Positions 36,661-48,782 of a stretch of 64,000 nucleotides of DNA are shown piece after piece. Numbering within the stretch: position 1 is the stretch's first letter; every line of letters begins with the position of its first letter. The stretch is from contig CM040103.1 of assembly GCA_022496805.1 (NCBI GenBank), positions 3,738,001-3,802,000 on the forward strand, given 5' to 3'. The position numbers and the translations under genes were made by a program. Below the pieces are notes generated by a model. It did not search any database. It was not told the origin of the DNA and saw only the letters and a program-made list of their open reading frames with translations. Source of the stretch: Pohlia nutans (lineage: Eukaryota; Streptophyta; Bryopsida; Bryales; Mniaceae).

Positions 36661-36939
36661 GGCGGGCACAGATCCACAGGGAGAGATATTGACATTCCCA
36701 GATAGGATTTCATAAGGGGAAGTGGTTCCTGGGACGGTTGTAGTGTAATTTTGATCGGGGAGAGTTACAATTGTGAGTAATTTGTCCGCGTTTCCCATAC
36801 GGGAATTTTTTCCTCATATCCCTGTGAGAGTGAGCCACTTGGCCTTGTGCTGACTATAATCGTACAGCGGAGTCGCGCTGATTGGCACGTCTGTATCTTC
36901 GACTGCGGGAATCAATGCCCGACTCCCACATGAGCTTGC

Positions 36940-37736
36940 CAGTGATCTCAAAACTGGCTAAAATTAGCTGGATTTCTAACGAAATAACGGGGCTGCTAAA
37001 CATACAAAGAAACAACTTAACAGGAAGAGGGTGAAGGCCCATTCACATATAGCAGAGCTTCAGCATCCATGCGTCCGTCAGGTAACTTTTAGGGAATCTG
37101 TTGGGAAACAAGAAATATAAAAAATGAAATGAGAAATTACTCGAACGCATGACAAGAAGGAACGCAACGCAAAAAGGAGCATTGATGGCCTAACTTGCGT
37201 TAGTGAATTGCAGTTGCATAGTAGTTGCAGCAAGAAAAGACAAGGTTTTCAATATTTTTTTGTTTTTGGGTTTTACCTTCCTCCATTTCGGGAACGCAAA
37301 TGCAAGTGCGGCAAGGGCTTGGTGTGAATGGGCCATGAGTGGAGAAGCACGACATTGAGTTTCACTGCTCATTGGTGGTATCTTTCATTGGATCCTTTCT
37401 TTGTTGCGTCTAAGTTTAAGCTTATTTGAGTGTACAGATTGGTGGGCCCTCCCTACCGATGCACATGGAAGTGCTTTGTAAAAGTGGTGGTGAAGTCACT
37501 GTTTACTGCCGGACCGATCCAAGCATGGAAGGAGGCCCTAAATATGTAGCAACTTTGTGACGTGATATCCGCAGATATCTTCATGGTATCACCTTAATTT
37601 ATCAAGGGTATTGCCGGATATTATGGAGGTATCGTGAGTATTATATGCACTAGGTAGCAAAATTAGATACCATTTATGTGGGAGGTTGCATAATGTTCTA
37701 AATGTCATGACTCATAAAGTGGTTTTGAGATCACTG
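36940..37736. mobile_element. hAT-like non-autonomous element, copy 1
   Basis: Ends CAGTGATCTCAAAAC and GTTTTGAGATCACTG are inverted. The flanking 8-mers GAGCTTGC and GGGCTGGC match at 6 of 8 positions. The same ends occur at 50994-51317 with a perfect 8-bp duplication. Inside is a nested MITE (37038-37334). 8-bp duplications and CAGTG-type ends are known for the hAT superfamily. No transposase. Confidence 0.7.
37038..37334 (+). mobile_element. MITE I (GGCCCATTCACA ends), nested
   Basis: Begins GGCCCATTCACATATAGCAG and ends GGTGTGAATGGGCC. A second copy at 41415-41699 has the same ends and interior blocks (TTTTTGGGTTTTACCTTCCTCC, GAAATTACTC). It is inside the hAT-like element. Confidence 0.65.
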
Positions 37737-38578
37737 GGGCTGGCTAAGGAATTCACATTACAAAAAATTTAAAGCCTAGAAAAGGCTGTTAACTCAAGAA
37801 AAAGGCCATGCAAAAAAACAATGAAATAATAATAAAATCATACGTGGCCAAAATACTATCATCTATGACTTTTATTATTTTATTATTAAAAAATAGTTTT
37901 AAAGACATGATCTTGAATGCTCATCATCTGAACTTCACAATTCAAACTCTAATTTTTCACGGATTTTTCGTTATTCATGTTTTCAGACACATGAGAGACC
38001 ACACACAATATAGGCCCTCTTTACACTAGAGGCGAGGGGCCGTGAGAAAAGAAATTTCAACCAATGGGATGCGTAGAAATCGAGAAGATCAAGGAAGGTC
38101 ACTTTACACCCGAAATTTTCAGCCCAAGGGACAAAATGAGGAGAAAATGACATAGACAGCACTTTTGTCCTTGGTGGCAGCAAAAAGGCACATTTTTCAA
38201 GACCCCCAGATTTTTCGTCAGGCCCACCTTGAGAGGTGGGCATCCGAAAAATCCGGGAGGCCGTTTGGCCAAAATTCTCACAGTCAATCATTTTCATTTT
38301 TTTAATAATTTTTCAAAACAGCCACTTTTACTGACGACTTGTTTTTTCACCCGTTTTCTATCCAACAACTATTACTATTCATTCCCGATTTTCGTCCTTT
38401 TACACTACAAGTCATTAGTGCATTCATACACAACCGTACCTTAGAGAAAACATCCTCAAAATGTCAAAAAAACAACCAGAAGGGCCTCAAATGAGGCCCT
38501 GAAGAATGAGGACAGCATAATAAGTGGCCGGTAAACCCATAATGTTTGTCAAGACACGTGTCTGCTGGGTATAAACTA

Positions 38579-38607
<29 letters not shown>
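38579..38607 (+). repeat. Poly-C run of about 29 bases
   Basis: An uninterrupted C homopolymer followed by GGGG. The exact length may be a sequencing or assembly estimate. Confidence 0.9.
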
Positions 38608-38609
<2 letters not shown>

Positions 38610-38675
38610 GGTCTCACTCTTGGATAGGACAAAGTAGGACAATTGCTTTAAAACTTTTCTTTGTTGATCAGTACT

Positions 38676-38946
38676 GAAAATAAGTTAGTCTACTATGCAC
38701 AATTGAGCCTCAAAAGTCTGATCACAACACATTTTCTTATCATTCAACTCATGCACATTCTTCTCCATCTTACTGAAATTTGTCCACATCTCATTCATAA
38801 AAACTTCAAATCACAAAATTGTTTTTGGACGTGGAAGATGACTTGGCCTTCTAGCTTTTCTTAGTTGAAAACATTTTAAAATAAAATCACTCTCTATGCT
38901 CAATTGTGCACCAAAGTCTACTGAAAAATATGGTGTAGCGAGAATT
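38676..38946. repeat. Dispersed inverted repeat, left copy
   Basis: Matches the complement of about 45107-45390. Shared blocks include AGTCTGATCACAACA, AAAACTTCAAATCACAAA and GGAAGATGACTTGG. Non-coding; family unassigned. Confidence 0.65.
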
Positions 38947-40469
38947 CACATGGGCTTGCAAGATCTTCTTATCCCATATCATTTGGGAGTGACTTAGAAT
39001 GAATTTGATCACAAGACCAATTCTTTCTTCCACCAAAACTCATGCTTGATCACTCAAATAATATTAAGATGTGTAAAAATTGGTAATTTTTCATCATTTA
39101 GGAAATTTCAAAAAATAGTTTATGTGAAATTCGGCAAAAACTACTTATAATTTCCAAAAACACTTTGGCATGTTCTATTTATGTGTTTCATTCAATATTG
39201 GTATACAGTTTTTATCACATATGTAAAACTATGATGATATGGAGATTTTAATTGTAATATTGATGAATTTTAGAGAGCATCGGTTTTCATTTTTGTTATG
39301 TAGATACAAATTCAACACATGTTTCTTTGTAAAAATAAAATGACAACTCTAATTGTAATCATTTTGTATATTCTTCACTTTACTACATAATTTCATTTAT
39401 TTTCATTTCAATTTAGATTACCTCATTTCAAGAAGCTCATGTTTTTTAGAATATCCTAAAACCTAAAAAAAAGAAGTTAGAATAAAAGAAAAAATTAATC
39501 AAATTTTAGTATGATATTTTAAAATCCTATTCAAGATCAATTTTATTATTTAAGGAAATTTAATTTGATTTAAAAATTCAATTTAAAACAATTTTTTCAC
39601 CTTAACTACTAAAAAAGTTGATTTTTGTTATTTTCTATTTAAAATTTAAGATCATTGTAATTTTTCATGTTCGAATTATAGACAACAACTAGTGTGGCCG
39701 TGTGATGTTGGCCTCCCCGTGATTTAGCGATGCTTCTACTTTTTATTTTATTTTTTGATTTATTTATCCATAATTTTATTTCAATTTATGGTGAGGAAAT
39801 TTGATTAAAAATCCATAACTTTTACGCCATAAATTCAATACTTACGAAATGACTTTGGTGCACCCCTACTTATAGAGAACTTTCTAACGATGCCAAGAAT
39901 GACATCAAAAACTCCTAATTTTAATTTTTCAAAATTTAATTCAATTTATGATGTCAAAAATCACTCAAAAATTCAAAACTCTTCCAATGTACCTCTAAAA
40001 GCAATGATATGACTTTGGAGCACCTCTCCTTGTCAAAAGCTTTCTAACGGTACCTAGAACGTAACGAACAGACGCACGGTCAAGGAGATCTCAACGCTCA
40101 ATTCTTTTTCTTTTTTCTTTTTTTCTCCTCCCCTTCCTTTTTCCTTCTTTCTCTCCCCCTCCCCCTCTTTTTGCCTTTTTAGCTTAGAGTAGGCCTTGGC
40201 GGCCCCCCCCCCCCCAGCCTACCGTAGCGTAGAGTCTAGAGTAGGTACTCAATCTTGGGGTAGAAATGAGAGGTAGTGGAGTGGAAGTTACGATCATCCC
40301 TATATTAGAAAATGTATTAAAAAAATCAGCACATTGTTTTGTGGCCCCTTCTCACTTTACACTATATCCAAAGGACGTCAAATTCAAAGTTTGGCTTCTC
40401 AAAAATGAGCCATGGCCCTTGGCCGGTTTTCTCCACGACTTCTCGTTTCTAGTGTAAAGAGGGCCATAA

Positions 40470-40867
40470 GGTAGAATGTCCTTAAACCACCACCTCCCCC
40501 AATTATGACATGTAGACTGTTTTTGGGGCCACCACAGTTGAGACCTAAAACCACCAATTTCACTATTGAAGGAGACCAATGGCACACCAAGCATTGCGAA
40601 GAAATAGTTGGTGGTTTTGGGTTAGCTCATGAGCGGAATTAGGAACAAGAAAGTGTGAACATGGGGGAACCTAGAGGTTTGATTTGGGTCACCGGTTACT
40701 TTCTACTTTGGAATTTTGTATAAAATTAACAAATGCGAATTAGATGTTGCAAATTTTTGCAATCCTCATCAAAACCTATTTCGAATGCGGTCATATATTT
40801 TTTTCGAATTTAGGACTGCCAAAAATAGTCCGGATTGCTTAAGTTGGTGGTTTTAGGACAATCAACC
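40470..40867. mobile_element. MITE E, copy 2
   Basis: The right end, read inwards on the complement, is GGTTGATTGTCCTAAAACC, and the left end is GGTAGAATGTCCTTAAACC. The pair resembles MITE E in the callose synthase intron, including a conserved interior block with TTTCACTATTGAA. It abuts the element ending at 40465. Confidence 0.65.
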
Positions 40868-40894
40868 TTAGTCACTTGAGCACTAGAGGATTAA

Positions 40895-41414
40895 CCCTTA
40901 AACGTCAAAGCAAGCCCCACAGGCTTAGCATAAAGGAATAATTGGAGAAAAAAGTTTCATTTCTCAACCAAATCAAGCGAGACTTGTTGCGTTGAAAAGC
41001 TACTGAAAAAGCGATCTAGATTCCACATTTTCGCCTCATTTGAGAGATTGTGGAATCGTTGGTAAGCAATCAAAGTTATCAAATTGTACAAGTTTTGAGG
41101 TTGAGGCAGCTGAAGTTCAGCAGTGCCGCAGTGCTACAGTGCTAGCCAGTAGTGCAGTGCAGAGCCGTTTCTGGCCAAATTTTTATTTTTATTTTTATTT
41201 TTTTTCCCCAAAAATTTTAGATTCCTTCCGGGCTGCCCCATTCAGGCCCGGAAGGGTTAACTTAATAGCCTTTAAAAAAAAATTAGTGCCTGCAAGCACC
41301 AAAGCAATGATTAGCTAAAGCTACTCCTGAACTGCAACTGCGAATGTCGAATGACAGAATGTCATGCCAAATGACCCCGTCACGATTCCCAGGAGAACTT
41401 GCTTTTCACGTGCT
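40895..41414. other. Non-coding, MITE D left-end fragment at the start
   Basis: TTAACCCTTAAACGTCAAAGC at 40891-40911 repeats the left end of MITE D, then diverges. CAGTGC-rich sequence follows at 41117-41163. No gene is seen. Confidence 0.5.
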
Positions 41415-41699
41415 GATGGCCCATTCACATCCAGCAGTGCTGCCGCATGCGCGCGTCAAGTAACTTTGAGGGAATATGTTCGCAACCAAGAATTATTAAA
41501 TGTTAAATTAGAAATTACTCAAACATATGACAGGAAGGAACACAATGCAAAAAAGGAGCATGGCTCTACTTGTGGTAGTGTAATGCAGTTGTGTAGTAGT
41601 TGCAATAAGAAAAAACAAGGCTTTCAATATTTCTTTTGTTTTTGGGTTTTACCTTCCTCCATTTCGGCAACAGTGGCAGAGGATTGGTCTGAATGGGCC
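41415..41699 (+). mobile_element. MITE I, copy 2
   Basis: Begins GGCCCATTCACATCCAGCAG and ends GGTCTGAATGGGCC. Homologous to 37038-37334, about 80 percent by eye. The open frame at 41364-41759 runs through it and is not a gene. Confidence 0.6.
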
Positions 41700-42505
41700 A
41701 TGAACGCAGTTCATCAATGCTCACAGAGAACTGTACAATACCCGGGTTTGCATCAATGAAATTAAAGTGAGCAATTTTTTTGCCAAGTGGCTACATTTGT
41801 ATTCATGTGGCTAATCACAACAAAGGAAAATAAAATTAAAAAATTAATGGAATAATCGCCTAATGCTTTCCACCGTTGCATGATGCATGGCATGATTGCT
41901 AGGTTGGCCGAATCTGGCGCCTTAGCCCTAGTGACATCATGGTCACTTGCAGCCAATTACCTTTGTTGACCATGACGTCCGCCCCCTAAACCCTAAGTCG
42001 CCTCCTCATGAGCTTAGGCGGGTCATATATTGTACACGGTTGAAGATTCAAAGTAAGCTTCAACATACAACGTATAACCTTCGCATGTTTTGCTCTTAAT
42101 AAAATTCACCATTATAACCCATTCATCATACTTCTACAAAATAGGCAGCCTTTGATATTCAAGAAAAGCAAAATGGCAGCAACCTTTAAGGCTGCAAAGA
42201 AAAATTCCCATAAGCCCTTTTTGCTAATGAGCCATATATTCCCCACCTTCACGGGTTTGCACTAATTCATTGAGACAATTGAATGGGAGAAGGTTTCTAC
42301 ACTTGTATGAAAGAGTCAATACTTTACTATTTTTTCCTGGAAAATGATTACGGTACTAATAGAGATATCAAGCTGCCTAGGATATCGCACAACTGAGATC
42401 AATCCTTTGTCCACCTTAAAACCTGCTTATGTTCAAGTCTATCTGGAGCCACAAAAAATCAAAATGCTCTCATTTATGGGCCACACTACTCTGTTTATTG
42501 TACAC
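41700..42505. other. Intergenic, nothing recognised
   Basis: AT-rich with no domain, RNA gene or clear repeat end. Confidence 0.45.
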
Positions 42506-42507
42506 TA

Positions 42508-43449
42508 CAGTCAGGTAGGAATTGCTTACGAATTCCCACAGCAAGGAATTTTTTTTTGCAACTTTGAACACTCCGTGTGTACTCAAAAATGATCCGATTT
42601 GGAAACCGCAAAGTGCGTTGGAATCACATCGGCGTGTACTACAATATCATTACAAATTTACACATGTATTAGTGAAATTTATACAACAAGTTAAAAATGA
42701 TATATATACACTATCAACCATTGAGTGCTCTCACCGTTTGCTTCAATTACAGTGTCCATTTTAGTAAGGAAAAATGAAATGAGTATTTGAAGTTATTTTT
42801 GAGATGCTTGAGCTCATACTTGTTGAATGATTTGTATCATTTCATCTTTTTCCTTCATAATCTTTTTGATTCCATGGGCTTGTCTCCAATCATCATGATA
42901 TCTACTACGGTGTATTGGATCACCATCCTTCATCAATGTGAATTGAATAGGTCTATCATGCATAAAATAGAAGACAATTGATAGATTTTCATAAATAAGT
43001 TCCACAATATGAACTACTAATTGTTTAGTTGGAGGAATGATGACAAATGGACTTTTATCAAAACCCATAAAAGCCCCTACACCATTACAAAAGAAGAAAT
43101 TACAAAGGAGATTGATGAAATGATACAGATCATTCAACAAGTATGAGCTCAAGCACCTCAAAAATAACTTCAAATACTCATTTCATTTTTTCTTACTAAA
43201 ATGGACACTAAAACTGAAGCAAAAGGTGAGAGCACTCAATGGTTGATAGCGTATATATTATTTTTAACTTGTTGTATAACTTTCACTAATACATGTGTAA
43301 ATTTGCAATGATATTATAGTACACGCCGATGTGATTCCAACGCACTTTGCAATTTCCAAATCGGATCATTTTTGAGTACACACGGAGTGTTCAAAGTTTG
43401 TAAAAAAATTCCTTACAGTGGGAATTCGTAAGCAATTCCTACCTGACTG
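42508..43449. mobile_element. Tc1/mariner-like element with TIRs of about 340 bp
   Basis: Bounded by TA on both sides (42506-42507, 43450-43451). Starts CAGTCAGGTAGGAATTGC and ends GCAATTCCTACCTGACTG. The inverted arms extend to about 42848 on the left and 43108 on the right with few mismatches. The 260-base core carries a minus-strand transposase fragment. TA duplication and CAGT ends are known for Tc1/mariner. It is an internally deleted derivative. Confidence 0.85.
42814..43173 (-). pseudogene. Tc1/mariner transposase fragment (DDE domain)
   Basis: A 119-codon open frame spanning the core of the element above. Its middle reads VGAFMGFDKSPFVII, then FTLMKDGDPIHRSRYHDDW. This fits the DDE_3 pattern of Tc1-like transposases, with a hydrophobic strand followed by the second catalytic Asp and the typical D-G-x-P-x-H context. 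The first 20 residues come from the inverted repeat. The DNA-binding region and the other catalytic residues are absent, so it cannot be a working transposase. Confidence 0.75.
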
Positions 43450-43456
43450 TACAGTA

Positions 43457-43986
43457 CCCACCAACAAGTTTACGTTCATTCAACTTTTCAAAGAACAACC
43501 AATACAAATTACAAAAATTATTATTTTAGAGCCTAATTTGGACAAGTAGTGTACAAGATGAACAATACATACAATTGATTTTGATAATAAAAAGTTTTTT
43601 TATATCTATTTTTATTTGAAACTAAAACCTTCATTTTTTACTCTTAATTCAAACAACTATGAATACAAATTTTGTTACTTATGGTTTATAAAACTTTCAA
43701 TGTAAAGAATGCAAATCCTCTGTAGAATCATGTGGAAAAAAAATCATGAGTTTTGAGGTCATATTTACTAAAATATCAATGTTTGAAGTTTTTAGTTTAG
43801 AAATGTTCAATTTGAGTATAAATTATACATTTTTATAATATTTGATCTAAAATTTGTTCAAAGAAGTAATTTTTCACACTTCAAATGGTTTAATATATCT
43901 TAATATTAATAGTGATATTTTTTATGAATTTAATAATTTGATTCAATTCTTTGAAAAGCTGAAATGAACGTAAACTTATTGGTGGG
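43457..43986. mobile_element. TA-flanked MITE J
   Basis: Starts CCCACCAACAAGTTTACG and ends CGTAAACTTATTGGTGGG. Inverted for about 40 bases (AACTTTTCAAAGAA inside), with TA at 43455-43456 and 43987-43988. It lies three bases beyond the right TA of the preceding element. Interior AT-rich and non-coding. Confidence 0.75.
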
Positions 43987-43988
43987 TA

Positions 43989-46660
43989 ATGTACATGCTT
44001 GTCCTACGAATCGCACTTACCAAGTCCAACCAAAAAATTGGTGAGTGCGAAGTGGCGTCGTTTGACTCACATAAGTAGTGAAAAGCGATGCCTTCTCCTT
44101 GTAGTGCCAGTACTAGCAAAGCTCATGTGTTAAGGCCGACTTCTATGTATAGTGGTCGATCCACAAAAAGTGGAAGCTCCACCGAAATGGGTGAATAGAG
44201 TAGAGTAGGATTCAAGAGTATATTTTTCATTTCTAATGATATGGGTGGAGTATGGGTGGTTCTTGAGACCTCATTTTTTGTCTTGCAGTGCCTTTCACCC
44301 TACCGATCTTCACATGGAAGCCTGCCCTTACTGGTGCACCAGTCTGATGTCCTTGATCCAAGAATTCCAATATTCAGATTTCAAATACCATTTCAAATTA
44401 ATAGTAAGAGCCAAATATACTCCATCTCATGGATGATGGGGGTCTTTGCAAGTAACTTTTGCAAAAAAGTACTAGTAGGAAATGTGTCGTTTTTCACTTA
44501 CTATAAATGAAAAAAGAATGAAACTGCGCCAGGCACATAGGTTGTATCAGTGTTGGTGAGTGGTTTTTGTCACAAGAAGACAAAACCCTAAACATAATAT
44601 TCAGCCATTGTTCACCGTTTCCGTGAAGTGGGGAATGGAAAACGACGGGTCTGCTATCAGTGAAGCTTAATATGCATACCACTGAATCCCAGCAGTTCAA
44701 GAAACCGGGCTTGAGATCCCTCATCTGCTCAAAGAGTGCAAAGCAATTCTTTCTTGCACTCATGCTGGTTTATATGTAATTACTTGATTCAATATTCAAC
44801 CTCCCTTTTAAAACTGGCCATCATATTTGCATTCCTATGATCTCTTTTAGATTTGTCCAGAAACTTTTCTAGTTGTGAGTCTGACCGTTCCAGAAAAATT
44901 TCCACCCATCCGAGGGCAGTCATTCCTGAGGTGTATCCACAGTACAAGAATACCAAGCCCGAAATGACTGAAATTTGACAGTTTTCTGTCAATTGTGATG
45001 GCAGAGTTCTTTTCGAAACATGCTTTGAGATACTCAAAGCTTCTTAACGTCTAAATTGACAAACTTTTGTTAGTGTAATTTATTTTTGTCAACTCGCATT
45101 TGAATTCTCACTACACCATATTTTTCAGTACATTTTGGTGCACTATTGAGCATAGCAAATGATCTTATTTTGGAAAAAAAAATCATCTAAGAAAAGTTAG
45201 AACACCAAGTCATCTTCCACCTCCCTAAATAAGTTTGTGATTTGAAGTTTTTATGCATGAGACATGAACAAATTCAGCAGGGTTGTGAAGGATGTGCATG
45301 AGTTGTTTGAGAAGAAAATATGTTGTGATCAGACTTTCAAGGCTCAATTTTGCATAGTAGACTAGCTTATTTTGAGGAATGTTCAACTAAGAATACTTGC
45401 ACAATCAAATAAAATTTCACCTCCTACAAGAATTTTGTGATTTGAAGTATTTATGCTTAAATTACGCACATTTTGTAGAAAATAAGAAAAAAAATGGGAG
45501 GAGTTCTACATATCCCATATTCATTGTCAACACTAGTGCACTGAATTTTGTATAAAGTACAAGACTTCATCTCCTACTCCACCCATAAGTATGAAGTGAA
45601 ATTCACATTCATTCATCTATGACATACCACTTGGATATGGGCAAATTTTACTTTAAATATAATTTAAAAAGCCAATTTCTTTATTAATTATAAGTTTTAA
45701 TGCCGACAATATTTAATTGACTACAGTTGAAAGCTTGGCTAAAAAAAGTAATTTACTTAATGATAATTTAAAAAATAGGGCTTGTATAAATTATCATGAC
45801 CCACTAGTAATTACAGTGTGTCGTCCAAGTAGAAGCCACGTAGAGGCCACGTGACACAACCATAACTTCTTTCATGAGCCACCAAATTGACTGAATTTGT
45901 ACATAATGGTGTTCAAATCAAGTGATCCAAAATGACAGAAAGATTGACAGAAGACTGTCTAAATTCTGTCATCCTAAACGTGATTCTTCTTACAATTAAT
46001 TGTATGAAAAATGCAACAAATTAAAGGAGCGAGATATCGATCTTTGTTTGACGGAACGTTCATAGGCGGGGTGGAAATGTTGAGATGAATTTCGAGTAGT
46101 GGATGAGTGAACATCTAGTGGCCTAAACCATTGCTGCTTAGAGGACTAGTTCATTGTTGGATGGAGAGCCATAGAGCATCTCATGGGTAGCAATATTCAT
46201 GGGGCTCTAATTTTGGGGATGCCAAAAGGGTACCCACAACAAATGTATATTTGTTAAAAGATAACCCCGAGTAAATGTATATTTGCTCCCACTCTCTCAA
46301 GTTCAACTTCCATGGGTGAAGTGACTCATTAAAACACAAGTTTTTGGGGCCACTTCAAGGGATCAAGTTCCACATTTCAAACAATTTTTTGGGAAAAAGG
46401 TAGGAGAGAAGTTATCATGAAGTATAGAGGGTTCTTGAGCCCTCGACTTTATAGCAACTTCCTCCTAAACAATCAAATACAGTCATATTTTCCGCACTTT
46501 GCTACATCATGACTCCACCTCATCTCTCTTTACCTTTCCTCAATTTCAAAATTCAAATATTGCAAGTCTATAGAAGTGTGGACCACTTCGTGACAGGGTA
46601 TGAGACAAACCATAAGGCAAAAACACCTATTACCAACATTGTTCCTATTGCCACCATAGT
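43989..46660. other. Repeat-bearing intergenic DNA
   Basis: 45107-45390 is the inverted partner of 38676-38946. Palindromic TTTGACAG...CTGTCAA words at 44968-44990 and 45940-45975 resemble the subterminal repeats of the CACTA element at the window's end. No gene is recognised. Confidence 0.45.
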
Positions 46661-46663
46661 GTA

Positions 46664-47040
46664 GATAGATAGATAGATAGAAACTCCGGTCCCTTTTTAG
46701 CAAGGGGCCGGCGTGAATGAAGTGTCCGTTTGTAATGCTAATGACCCGATGCCCACCGGACAAGGGGAAATTGGGACAATACTACTCTCCCCTTTCGAGG
46801 ATGAACACTATAGTGACACACTATGCTACTAGCTAGCTAGCCACTAGTGCCTTGAAGATACCGGACATGGTATCCCCCAAAGGGCTTTGAGGTACCCATA
46901 CAACAAGGTCCAAGGATCCCCACCATAGTTGGGTGGACTATGGTGGTGAACACCACGCCGGTATGGGAAGTAGAACCCACAACCTCTTCATTGGGGGCCA
47001 TGAGCCCAACCACCAAGCCAAGGCCCGTGGTGTACTTAAT
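46664..47040 (-). mobile_element. tRNA-derived SINE, full length
   Basis: Read on the minus strand, the head carries a pol III A-box-like TGGCTTGGTGGTTGGGC and a B-box-like GGTTCTACTTCCC. A body of about 230 bases follows, then TTGTCCGGTGGGCATCGGGTC, a hairpin CCGGCCCCTT/AAGGGACCGG, and a TCTA tail of four or more units. The 3' part recurs alone at 27205-27312. A similar head is at 63194-63262. Confidence 0.7.
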
Positions 47041-47647
47041 GCTTTCATTCCAAAAAGCAATGTAGGGTGACTATACATACCTAAACATTTTCCAAGAAAC
47101 ACTAAAATCATGTACACTCAACCGACTACGTCGCTTGAAAATGAAGGTGCTAGCTAAGTACATTATGGTGATAATAGGAACATTGATAATGGTGATAATG
47201 GGAAATTTCACCATTACTTGATTATACTTTTTTTTTGAAAAATTATTTTTAAGATCTCACCTTTTTGAACTAAGAACAAACTTTGATATGAACCATTTGT
47301 TTATTTAAAAAATTAAAATCACAATTATATCTTATTTTAAAGATTCATACTGTAATTTATTTACTATCCCTACCAGCCTTTTAAAGGTTAACCCCTAACT
47401 ACCTAACTATGCATATTTTGCATGATGTACAAAAGCAAACTTTCTTTTTTCATTCATCATGCAATTTTTGCGGAGAGGATTTTTTACTAAATTTTCTATG
47501 AAAAGTTAGCTTCATACACATGTGATCTGATTAGAAAGTTGATGATTTGCAAAACTTTTATGCCTCATTTCATGTTGTAGTGTTTCACCAAAAAATTAAA
47601 GATTTTAGTCTAAAAGTGTTCTTGAAAAAGTCAACTCATGTAAGTAA

Positions 47648-48480
47648 CCCCTAAAGGACCGCGAGTTTTTGTTGTTTTTGAGCATCATTTCACCTCTTTC
47701 TATTCATTTCGTTGTGAGTGTTTTTTCACTTTTGATAGAAAATACCAAATCAAACATTTAAATAGGATTTAACAATTTTTGTACTAATTTAATAAATTTT
47801 TCTATGTCTTTAAATGCTATAATCTTGTAATATATATGGCCAAATTTTATTTATTTTTTAAATTACTATGCACTCTCCTGGTAATCTAAAAATACGGTTA
47901 GAGCTGAAAAATAATAAACCCGCACTACCCATTCTCCTCCCAAAAAAACCCTTTTGCTCCATAACTTCCACTTAAAAATTTGGAATCAAAAATAAATTAG
48001 AGTTATCCGTAAAGTCCATCAAATTTTGAAGAAGATACCGTGAGTTTTTCTTTATTATAGTCTTATTTCTTCACTTCAAATAGTTAGAAGGTGTGGAAGA
48101 TCTTGGTGGTTTATCATTATTAGGTGTGTAAGAGCTTGGTGGTCTTCAAAAGTTTTCAAAAGTTTTTTAGCTCCTTTCTTGGTGCTAAAAAACTTTTGAA
48201 AACCACCAAGCTCTTACACACCTCTTACACGCCTAATAATGATAAACCACCAAGATCTTCCACACCTTCTAACTATTTGAAGTGAAGAAATAAGACTATA
48301 ATAAAGAAAAACTCACGGTATCTTCTTCAAAATTTGATGGACTTTACGGATAACTCTATTAAATCCCAAATTTTGTATTGATTTGTTGAATTCACATGGT
48401 TTATTTCAAAAAAAAATTAACACTATGAGAACCTACTCAAACACTGATATGTCCTATTTAGGACGCTTGGTCCGTTAGGG
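47648..48480. mobile_element. TTAA-type element K nested in MITE A
   Basis: Begins CCCCTAAAGGACCGCGAG and ends CGCTTGGTCCGTTAGGG. The right flank is TTAA (48481-48484) and the left flank is GTAA, probably decayed. It splits MITE A and itself contains the palindrome 48000-48356. Confidence 0.65.
48000..48356. mobile_element. Palindromic MITE F, copy 2, near-perfect foldback
   Basis: Flanked by TA (47998-47999, 48357-48358). Starts GAGTTATCCGTAAAGTCC and ends GGACTTTACGGATAACTC. The two arms of about 160 bases are almost identical, meeting near 48165-48190. Shares its ends with 24141-24317. High arm identity suggests recent insertion or gene-conversion-like repair. Confidence 0.8.
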
Positions 48481-48782
48481 TTAAGCAACCGAAAAATCTC
48501 CAAAAATCACTACATTGCATTTAACCCATCACAATACATGTCATCTACAAATTGTTGCTATCTTATTTGAAATCAAATTAAAAAATAATTTTGAAGTTTC
48601 AGTTTCAAATTTTATAGAAAAATATTGGTGATAGCAATTGCAGATTTATATGAATAGAATCTAAAATTCATAATGTACAACTGTTATTCATACATCAAGT
48701 TCAAAATATCCCTCCTAGTTGCATTTTATAATACATCTTTGCAAAACTGCAGAATTTGGGCAGGGGTGAGGATGTTTAGGGG

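Larger units (their letters stand above)
38013..40465. mobile_element. Element with GGCCCTCTTTACACTAG ends
   Basis: The left end GGCCCTCTTTACACTAGAGG and the right end TTTCTAGTGTAAAGAGGGCC form an inverted repeat that continues, with mismatches, for about 40 bases. Both flanks are ATA (38010-38012 and 40466-40468). A 3-bp duplication with GGCC-type ends is compatible with PIF/Harbinger, but no transposase is present. The interior is AT-rich and holds a 29-base C run and half of a dispersed inverted repeat. Confidence 0.6.
47392..48782 (+). mobile_element. TTAA-family MITE A, copy 5, carrying two nested insertions
   Basis: Left TTAA at 47388-47391, start CCCCTAACTACCTAACTATGC, end GGTGAGGATGTTTAGGGG; the right flank is decayed. 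The left part (to about 47640) and the right part (from about 48485) match other A copies. They are separated by the element at 47648-48480. Confidence 0.75.

Noticed and set aside
45109..45145. CACTACACCATATTTTTC as a third CACTA terminus
   Set aside because: The inverted partner near 38.94 kb shares sequence beyond the CACTA on the outer side (GAATTCTC), so this is not an element boundary.
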